Below, in pieces: positions 17,124-21,026 of a stretch of 21,026 nucleotides of DNA (its first letter is position 1; every line of letters begins with the position of its first letter). The translations under genes and the position numbers were made by a program. The DNA comes from a virus. The stretch lies in IMG/VR virus record IMGVR_UViG_3300009071_002768, positions 1 through 21,026 of that record; one strand, given 5' to 3'. The notes beneath the pieces were generated by a model. It worked only from the letters and a program-made list of their open reading frames with translations. It had not been told where the DNA came from and did no database searches.

Positions 17124-18097
17124 TACCTGTAGCCTCCTGGCCTTACGTCTCTGATCCCTGAAAGTAGCAGGTCTCCTGGCTTGATGGGCCGCACAAGCCC
17201 TGACTCTTTGGTGATGGCGTATTGTACTTCGTGGCCTTGCCACTTGCCGTCGAGGTAATTGTAGGTCTGTTTGTTTTTGATCATGCCTACGGTGAGGAGG
17301 GGCTGGTGTTCTTCCTGCATCTGGTCTCGTGTGGTCATGCTTGGGTCTGACGGTTGTGGTCGTCGGACTGTGAGGATGGTCACGGCCTGCTGTTCACCGC
17401 CGTATGAAAGGGATGAGGCTGAGAGTTGCCCGCCTTTCGATGCCGAACGGTTGGCCTGGTGCAGCATCAGCCACGGTATGCGGGTGTCTCTGGCCAGGTC
17501 TTTCGCCACGTTCGCTGCCTTCTGCATCGACCCTCCGAAGTCTTCCCCTCGTGAGCTGGCCAAATACCCCATGTAGTCGTAAGCGGCCATCTTTATTTTC
17601 TGTTGCCAAAACTGCTCTGCCTCTTGGATGTAGGTGATCATGTCGTATTTGGATCGCTTCTCATCATCGATCGCTAGGAGGGGGAACCACTCGGTGATGA
17701 TCCCTCGTTTCCAACTGGCGCTCATGCCAAGGATTTCGGTGAGGGGGGTTTCGGTTACGAGCGAGATGAGTTTGAACATGACTTGCTCGGCGTCTTCGTC
17801 TGGCGAGAACAGGATCATTGGCTTGTCCCTGTTCTCATGCAGGAGCCGCAGTAGGAGCTGGGTTTTGCCGTTGTGTTGGAACCCTACGAGCAGGTGGAGT
17901 CCGGCCCTGAGGCCACCTCCAAGGGCCGTGTCGATTTCGGGTAGCCCAAACGGTATGGGCGGGGTGAGATCGGGGTCGTTCAGCAGGGAGGCTGATGGGC
18001 GGAACAGCCAGCCTGACCTCTCGGCCAAGAGTGCGGCTTCCCGCTCCTCAAGGCCAAGAGAAGGTGTTTCTGTTTCTTGTTGTAACTCGATGCTCAT
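17123..18097 (-). CDS. DnaB-like replicative helicase (RecA-fold ATPase domain only)
   Basis: A 324-residue protein from ATG 18097 with AGGAAGA just upstream and an ATGA overlap with the preceding gene. Motifs: FGLPEIDTALGGGLRAGLH precedes the Walker A G72-FQHN-GKT79. SPDEDAEQVMFKLIS is a DnaB-like 'E.s..q...Rl.s' equivalent. Walker B sits at KMAAYDYMGYL with D174. The sensor-type histidine/glutamine lies in PWLMLHQANR (H213, Q214), and a C-terminal strand region with TVGMIKNKQ. The 'GLP..D..LGGGL..G....' entry is shared by DnaB, RadA/Sms and KaiC-type ATPases. The gene order, followed directly by the primase, favours a replicative helicase. The protein lacks the DnaB N-terminal domain, and the first 45 residues are short and low in motifs. 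A RadA-like recombinase is the alternative. Confidence 0.75.
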   Translation of the reverse strand: MSIELQQETETPSLGLEEREAALLAERSGWLFRPSASLLNDPDLTPPIPFGLPEIDTALGGGLRAGLHLLVGFQHNGKTQLLLRLLHENRDKPMILFSPDEDAEQVMFKLISLVTETPLTEILGMSASWKRGIITEWFPLLAIDDEKRSKYDMITYIQEAEQFWQQKIKMAAYDYMGYLASSRGEDFGGSMQKAANVAKDLARDTRIPWLMLHQANRSASKGGQLSASSLSYGGEQQAVTILTVRRPQPSDPSMTTRDQMQEEHQPLLTVGMIKNKQTYNYLDGKWQGHEVQYAITKESGLVRPIKPGDLLLSGIRDVRPGGYR

Positions 18098-18360
18098 TCT
18101 TCTTCCTTGTCAGCGGGCAAGTACTGCCATGCGTGGATGGTTCTTGCCGTGTGGCGGAGTTGGGCTGCAAGAATTTCGCAGTCGTACAAGATGGTTTCCC
18201 TGTACTTCTCCCAGATTGCTTCCTGTTCGGGGTGGCGTCTGGTGTTGAAGTCGGTTAAGAAGTCGACAACCAAGTCAGCGATGATGTCTGCTGTCGGTAG
18301 TACAGGGTTGGGCGCAAGTTGTAGTGTGTATGTCCTCCCTCCTATCTGCAATGGTTCCAC
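18094..18360 (-). CDS. Small hypothetical protein before helicase
   Basis: An 88-residue protein if read from GTG 18360, which lies two bases after the preceding stop and 7 bases after a GGAAC sequence. An ATG at 18405 is in frame but has no ribosome site and would overlap the upstream gene by 43 bases. By inspection there is a beta start (LQIGGRTYTLQLAPNPVLP) and then helices with Trp, Tyr and Arg (EAIWEKYRETILYDCEILAA and HTARTIHAWQYL). The stop overlaps the helicase ATG as ATGA. Its location suggests a helicase-loading or accessory role, but no family is recognised and that role is only inferred. Confidence 0.6.
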   Translation of the reverse strand: MEPLQIGGRTYTLQLAPNPVLPTADIIADLVVDFLTDFNTRRHPEQEAIWEKYRETILYDCEILAAQLRHTARTIHAWQYLPADKEEE

Positions 18361-18362
18361 AG

Positions 18363-19088
18363 TTAAAGTTCCACGCCGAACTGGGCGCAGTATTTGTCGG
18401 GGCATGCGTTGAGCCAGAGTGCTTTCGCTTCCTTCTTCTCTTCGGGGGATGCGTTGCGGTCCACCTTCATCTTGAAGTCGGGTGCGTTAGGGTTGGTTTT
18501 GCCTGCACGGTTGTCCCAGAACTTGGACGGGTCTGCTACGAGCATGTCCCAGTACTGGAGGTCGTTACCTGAAGGGGTCTTGTTGCGGCGGATGCCTCCT
18601 GGGCTGGCGGTGGGGGCACCGGCGAACCCCCCGGTTGACGGGGCAGGCATCTGGGTGGGTGCAGGCATTTGTGCTGGCGCAGCGGTTGACGCTACGACCA
18701 TCACTTCGTTCTCACCGAATACCTCTTGCACCATCCGCTCGTTCTCGGAAAGCTCGAATGGCAGGTTCTGCTGTGAGAGGACGGCTGCTTTCACGAGCAT
18801 CATCTCGTTCTCGTAGACGCTCATGGCTTCTTCGAGCGTGCAGTTGGCTGGCAGGTCTGCTTCCATGGTGGCCGACACGGTGGCAGGTTCAAACTGGCGG
18901 GCCTGCACTGTGCGTGAGTAGCTGATGATCAGCTTGCGCTTGACGGGTTCAACAAACTGGGTCTGCTGCTGTGGTGCGTATTGTTCTTGGGTGTCGTAAC
19001 TCATATTTTTGCTTTCTGTTTGGTGTTCGCCTGGCCGGAGTGGCCCGGTGTCTACTTTTTGGTTGAAGAAATCGTCTGCGTCGCTCAT
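18363..19088 (-). CDS. ssDNA-binding-type protein with a PDF motif
   Basis: A 241-residue protein. ATG 19088 overlaps the preceding stop as ATGA and has AGGA 10 bases upstream (19098-19101); a second in-frame ATG at 19004 would remove 28 polar residues. Residues about 49-110 look like a compact beta/alpha domain starting KRKLIISYSRTVQARQFEP, similar to N-terminal domains of phage proteins in replication modules. A linker with the repeat AQMPAP/TQMPAP follows at 139-150. Residues about 175-230 contain YWDMLVADPSKFWDNR, then NPNAPDFKMK, then ALWL. This closely follows the 'PDF motif' (W..l..dP..wwDNR..K.nP.aPdFKhK....aLWL) that binds single-stranded DNA in plant organellar OSB proteins. It also resembles the Cys-containing 'WDNR...PDF.Ck' tails of phage proteins; here the zinc cysteines are absent. 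It probably coats ssDNA for the primase, helicase and nuclease of the operon. Confidence 0.62.
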   Translation of the reverse strand: MSDADDFFNQKVDTGPLRPGEHQTESKNMSYDTQEQYAPQQQTQFVEPVKRKLIISYSRTVQARQFEPATVSATMEADLPANCTLEEAMSVYENEMMLVKAAVLSQQNLPFELSENERMVQEVFGENEVMVVASTAAPAQMPAPTQMPAPSTGGFAGAPTASPGGIRRNKTPSGNDLQYWDMLVADPSKFWDNRAGKTNPNAPDFKMKVDRNASPEEKKEAKALWLNACPDKYCAQFGVEL

Positions 19089-19309
19089 CCCATTAGTCCT
19101 AGCCAGTCGCATTCGGGGTCATGCCAGTCCCAGTTGTCTTCGCTCAAGACTGTCGGGGAGATCATGCCGCACCACAAGCATCGCGAGTGGGTGGCTTTGA
19201 TGCGTGGGTCTTCGGGCAGCAGCCCTTGGACTAAAGACTCTAGACGGTCCAGCCTTTTTTGCATCGATTTGGTGGTGTCAGTTGTGTCACTGCTGGTTGG
19301 GCTAATCAT
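19085..19309 (-). CDS. CxxC...HxxxC zinc-binding-like mini-protein
   Basis: A 74-residue protein from ATG 19309, with AAAGG 7 bases upstream and an 8-base overlap (ATGATTAG) with the WhiB gene. Residues 14-31 are a short coiled coil (KSMQKRLDRLESLVQGLL). Then come C44-x2-C47-x15-H63-x3-C67 around CLWCGM and WHDPECDWL, suggesting one zinc site. No named family is recognised. The coiled coil suggests a dimer or a docking helix. Being wedged between WhiB and the ssDNA-binding-type gene, it could be a small regulator or a replication adaptor. Its stop overlaps the next ATG (ATGA). Confidence 0.66.
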   Translation of the reverse strand: MISPTSSDTTDTTKSMQKRLDRLESLVQGLLPEDPRIKATHSRCLWCGMISPTVLSEDNWDWHDPECDWLGLMG

Positions 19310-19577
19310 TGGCGTGCCTTTCTCTATGTTCGCTGATGCGTTGGCGTTGGGTTGTCCCGCCCCAGACTCCTTGGTACATGTCTAGGTTGGAGTCGGCTTC
19401 CCGCCTGCACTCGGCTTTAACTTTGCATGTGTTGCAGACTGCAACGGCGAAGGTGGGTTTTTTGTGCGGCGGGTCTGGGAAGAACACTTCGATGTCCATG
19501 CCCAGGCATGCGGCTTTCTCCCGCCATAACGGTTTAGCTGCCACAAGTTTTTCGTATAGGCCCCTGATGTCACTCAT
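19302..19577 (-). CDS. whiB: WhiB-family [4Fe-4S] transcription factor
   Basis: A 91-residue protein with all the WhiB hallmarks. W18 precedes AACLGMD with C24, FFP sits at 32-34, and C48-NT-C51-KVKAE-C57 completes the four cluster cysteines. G70-VWGGTT is the signature turn that contacts the primary sigma factor, and a basic Arg-rich tail (QRQRISEHRERH) can contact DNA. WhiB proteins occur only in Actinobacteria and their phages, which makes this the strongest host indicator in the window. Phage members such as mycobacteriophage TM4 WhiB can interfere with host WhiB function; whether this one redirects host RNA polymerase or represses host genes is inference. The start overlaps the upstream nuclease stop by 8 bases (ATGAGTGA), with GGAG upstream, so both are made from the same transcript. 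Confidence 0.92.
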   Translation of the reverse strand: MSDIRGLYEKLVAAKPLWREKAACLGMDIEVFFPDPPHKKPTFAVAVCNTCKVKAECRREADSNLDMYQGVWGGTTQRQRISEHRERHAND

Positions 19578-20514
19578 CGGGGTGGTGCTCCGTTGGTGCA
19601 GCCACTAGCCCTGCGTCGACCTTGCGTTTCAGTTCGACAAGCACGGAGGGTTCGTCTGGCCAGAAAGAGTCTTCGTGACTGCCCCGGCATTTGCCGAGAG
19701 CGAACTCGCTGCACCAGCGTGGGCTGCAGTGCCAGTCATCTGGGCCTAGGGGCCACGTACTGGCCGTGCCAAGCTTGAGGATGGTGTTGCCCCATGATTG
19801 TACTTCGGCGAGCATCATGGCCCATTTCTGTTGGCCTAGGGTCATGCCCCAAGTGTTGACACCGGCCTTGCCTCGGGGCACGTAACCGAAGTTGAAGCCG
19901 ACAGCCGCTAAGCCCAGCTCTAGGTGCTTGGCGTACGTGTAGATGGGTGCTTGGATGTCGTAGCGGGATTTCTTCCAGCCGTCTCTGGAATCAAAGCGTC
20001 CTGTCTTCCAGTCCCAGATGGTTCCGTTGCCGTCGTAGAAGTCGATGCTTCCTCGCAGTCTTATCTGGTCGCCGTCTATCGAAGAGACTGGGATGTCGAA
20101 TCGTTTCTCGATCTCCCAGCCTGCAGTGTTGGTCTGGTCGAGGCTTGGAATCATTTCGTTGTACCAGCGCTGGCAGCAATCTTCAAGTTCTCTGACGGCG
20201 GTGTAGAGATCTTCGACCATGTGGGGGTGGAGCCACATGGATGGCCAGGCTTCTTCAAGCAGGGTGACTTCTTGTGCGAGCTGGTCGAGGAGGGGCTGGC
20301 CTGAGGGCCATTCACCGTGGTCTTGCCTGTGGTGGAGGCACCATTCGATGAACGAGTGGGTGCGTGTGCCGATGGCGGCTACGTCAGAGTCAGGGTCAAA
20401 GTATTCGCCGGTGAGCTTTAGCCGGGCCTGTTCGGGGCACATGCGTAGTGTGCCGATGTCTGACTGGTGGAGGTACAGAGTTCTGTGCCCGTGGTCGTCG
20501 GTGAGGAGTTTCAT
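19570..20514 (-). CDS. Cas4/RecB-like PD-(D/E)XK nuclease with Fe-S-type cysteines
   Basis: A 314-residue protein, first gene of the leftward operon. Seen in order: LHQSDIGTLRMCP with C26, G49-TRTH53 (the RecB-family 'iG...H' motif), and RGSIDFY with D158. WDWKTGR follows with D168 and K170, the D...DxK catalytic core. Then comes Q188-APIYTY (the 'QxxxY' motif), and a terminal cysteine group C263, C268, C276 in WHCSPRWCSEFALGKC. One early and three late cysteines are the pattern that holds a 4Fe-4S cluster in Cas4, AddB and Dna2-type nucleases. Expected activity is on DNA ends or ssDNA, for recombination, end processing or degradation of host DNA. There is no CRISPR array or other cas gene nearby, so an adaptation role is not implied. 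ATG 20514 has only a weak GAAAG site; the leader upstream is rich in inverted repeats. Confidence 0.82.
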   Translation of the reverse strand: MKLLTDDHGHRTLYLHQSDIGTLRMCPEQARLKLTGEYFDPDSDVAAIGTRTHSFIEWCLHHRQDHGEWPSGQPLLDQLAQEVTLLEEAWPSMWLHPHMVEDLYTAVRELEDCCQRWYNEMIPSLDQTNTAGWEIEKRFDIPVSSIDGDQIRLRGSIDFYDGNGTIWDWKTGRFDSRDGWKKSRYDIQAPIYTYAKHLELGLAAVGFNFGYVPRGKAGVNTWGMTLGQQKWAMMLAEVQSWGNTILKLGTASTWPLGPDDWHCSPRWCSEFALGKCRGSHEDSFWPDEPSVLVELKRKVDAGLVAAPTEHHPDE

Positions 20515-20543
20515 AGGGTCTTTCGGTGTGGGTTTGCGGGCAC

Positions 20544-20559
20544 CATAGGAAAACCTATG
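20544..20559. repeat. Inverted repeat CATAGG-AAAA-CCTATG
   Basis: Perfect 6-bp arms with a 4-base loop, 30 bases upstream of the nuclease ATG. The leftward transcript would form a stable-sized hairpin with a UUUU loop in its leader, or a repressor could use it as an operator. It shares the final ATG with the next palindrome. Confidence 0.7.
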
Positions 20560-20569
20560 ACAATGTCAT
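20557..20569. repeat. 13-bp palindrome ATGACA-A-TGTCAT
   Basis: Perfect 6-bp arms around a single central base, centred at 20563. A one-base loop is poor for an RNA hairpin, so a DNA operator for a dimeric regulator is the likelier role. The half-site ATGACA recurs at 20641-20646. Confidence 0.65.
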
Positions 20570-20585
20570 TGACGAGCAGCCGTCA
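20570..20585. repeat. Inverted repeat TGACG-AGCAGC-CGTCA
   Basis: Perfect 5-bp arms with a 6-base loop, adjacent to the 13-bp palindrome. It lies in the probable untranslated leader of the leftward operon and could fold in RNA. Confidence 0.55.
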
Positions 20586-20595
20586 GAGCCGTCAG
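20579..20595. repeat. Tandem direct repeat GCCGTCAG x2
   Basis: GCCGTCAG occurs at 20579-20586 and again at 20588-20595, a 9-base period. It overlaps the right arm of the neighbouring inverted repeat. Tandem half-sites like this may be regulator or initiator binding sites. Confidence 0.5.
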
Positions 20596-20611
20596 GCGAT
20601 AGGCGGTGCAT

Positions 20612-20622
20612 TGCCAGTGGCA
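20612..20622. repeat. 11-bp palindrome TGCCA-G-TGGCA
   Basis: Perfect 5-bp arms around one central base, centred at 20617, in the divergent control region just downstream of the proposed leftward promoter. Confidence 0.55.
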
Positions 20623-20637
20623 TATGGTGGGAGCAAC

Positions 20638-20667
20638 ACCATGACATGGGAGTGTTGTTGTTGTCAA
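20638..20667 (-). promoter_or_regulatory. Probable leftward promoter of the replication operon
   Basis: On the minus strand a perfect TTGACA -35 box lies at 20667-20662, and CATGGT at 20643-20638 follows after 18 bases. The -10 fits the relaxed actinobacterial TANNNT pattern except for its first base. Transcription would start near 20631, giving a leader of about 117 bases with several inverted repeats before the nuclease ATG. The -10 overlaps the CCATG-A-CATGG palindrome, so a bound regulator would block it. Confidence 0.42.
20639..20649. repeat. 11-bp palindrome CCATG-A-CATGG
   Basis: Perfect 5-bp arms around one central base, centred at 20644, overlapping the proposed -10 box of the leftward promoter. 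Placed as a repressor operator would be. Confidence 0.55.
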
Positions 20668-20677
20668 GTTATTCTTT

Positions 20678-20711
20678 TTGACTGTGCAAGCATTGCTTCC
20701 TGTGCTAGGGT
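20678..20711 (+). promoter_or_regulatory. Weak candidate rightward promoter for the exported protein
   Basis: TGTGCTAGGGT ends in TAGGGT (20706-20711), which matches the actinobacterial -10 pattern TANNNT with an upstream TGNG-like extension. TTGACT at 20678-20683 would be the -35, but the spacer is 22 bases, too long for a standard promoter, so the -10 may act alone or with an activator at the palindrome between them. Confidence 0.28.
20688..20698. repeat. 11-bp palindrome AAGCA-T-TGCTT
   Basis: Perfect 5-bp arms around one central base, centred at 20693. It lies between TTGACT (20678-20683) and TAGGGT (20706-20711), the candidate rightward promoter elements. Confidence 0.5.
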
Positions 20712-20748
20712 TGGCTTTGTTGTTATCGATCTCAAAGGATCCCGCTCG

Positions 20749-21026
20749 ATGAAACGTTTCATGCCTCCGTTGCTGGCTGTCACTGCTGCTATCGCCTTGC
20801 TCGGCTCTGCCGCTGACGCCCAAGGCCCTGTCACTCCTCTGAGTGAAGAGCCTGAGTCTCTTCATGTGCAAGGGAACCAGGCCATCACTGATCACGTCTC
20901 GATCCCTGCCACTTGCACTCTGCTCGTTGACCGGGTCGGCGGGAAATCCTGCCTGGAGGTGGTGACTGACTGGATCTGTCCTGCTGGCCCGCTCGGTTTG
21001 AATCCTTTGAGTGAGGATGCGAAGCA
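20749..21026 (+). CDS. Sec-exported protein, N-terminal part (3' end outside window)
   Basis: The frame is open from ATG 20749 to the right edge, 92 full codons, with AAGGA 9 bases upstream. Residues 1-24 form a clear signal peptide: MKRF, a hydrophobic core (LLAVTAAIALLG) and an ADA-Q cleavage site after residue 24. The exported part starts acidic (SEEPES) and then has three cysteines (C56, C68, C77) in a compact region (PATCTLLVDRVGGKSCLEVV and DWICPAG), possibly disulfide-linked outside the cell. It is transcribed away from the replication operon. Function is not recognisable from the visible part: an exported lysin/transglycosylase with a downstream domain, a superinfection-exclusion factor or a host-derived secreted protein are all possible. 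The window does not show the rest. Confidence 0.68.
   Translation, partial: MKRFMPPLLAVTAAIALLGSAADAQGPVTPLSEEPESLHVQGNQAITDHVSIPATCTLLVDRVGGKSCLEVVTDWICPAGPLGLNPLSEDAK

Noticed and set aside
17124-17243. Longer start of the primase frame (40 extra Arg-rich residues)
   Set aside because: It lies entirely inside the helicase gene, while ATG 17123 has an AGGAGG site and a TAATG stop-start overlap.
19570-20514. CRISPR-Cas adaptation module suggested by the Cas4-like nuclease
   Set aside because: No repeat-spacer array, cas1 or cas2 is visible; stand-alone Cas4/RecB-like nucleases are common in phages.
20566-20895. 109-residue minus-strand frame at the right edge
   Set aside because: It runs across the palindrome-rich control region and against the signal-peptide gene, has no ribosome site of note, and its product is Thr/Arg/Ser-rich without recognisable features.
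1-21026. tRNA genes, integrase, attachment sites or insertion sequences
   Set aside because: No cloverleaf-like stretch, recombinase motif or paired terminal repeats were found by eye on either strand; nearly all DNA is explained by tightly packed genes.

Overview
The window is part of a double-stranded DNA phage genome with podovirus-like virion architecture, most likely infecting an actinobacterium. Two observations support this. First, the left 15 kb carries the order portal, scaffold, major capsid, small head proteins, adaptor-like protein, nozzle-like protein and a run of large internal-virion-type proteins, with no tube, sheath or classical tape-measure set in view. Second, the replication operon encodes a WhiB-family iron-sulfur regulator, a family confined to Actinobacteria and their phages. 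GTG starts are frequent and neighbouring genes overlap heavily. The host assignment beyond 'actinobacterium', for example an aquatic lineage, is inference.

Layout. (1) 1-15066, plus strand: virion module. A portal gene cut by the left edge is followed by a gap of about 90 bases holding a possible promoter and a 6-bp hairpin. Then come scaffold, major capsid protein, a 136-aa head-type protein, a 76-aa Cys/His protein, adaptor, nozzle, a coiled-coil protein, a Lys/Pro/Ala-rich basic protein, two unrecognised proteins and a 1440-aa giant protein. Terminase, tail fibre and lysis genes are not in the window. (2) 15032-20514, minus strand: ten tightly overlapping genes read right to left. They are a Cas4/RecB-like PD-(D/E)XK nuclease with four Fe-S-type cysteines, WhiB, a CxxC mini-protein, an ssDNA-binding-type protein with a PDF motif, a small unknown, a RecA-fold (DnaB-like) helicase, an archaeo-eukaryotic-type primase, a small unknown, a RusA-like resolvase and a final unknown. 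The two modules converge and their last genes overlap by 35 bases. (3) 20515-20748: a divergent control region packed with short perfect inverted repeats and one direct repeat. (4) 20749 to the right edge, plus strand: the start of a gene for a Sec-exported protein.

How the genes work together. The rightward genes build the capsid, the DNA portal, a short tail and the proteins probably injected with the DNA. The leftward genes unwind, prime, coat, process and resolve phage DNA. WhiB, the second gene of that operon, is well placed to influence host RNA polymerase, perhaps including the divergent promoter upstream of its own operon. The most noteworthy items are the PDF-motif ssDNA-binding protein, which resembles plant organellar OSB proteins, the palindrome-rich control region, and the adjacent pair of predicted Fe-S proteins.
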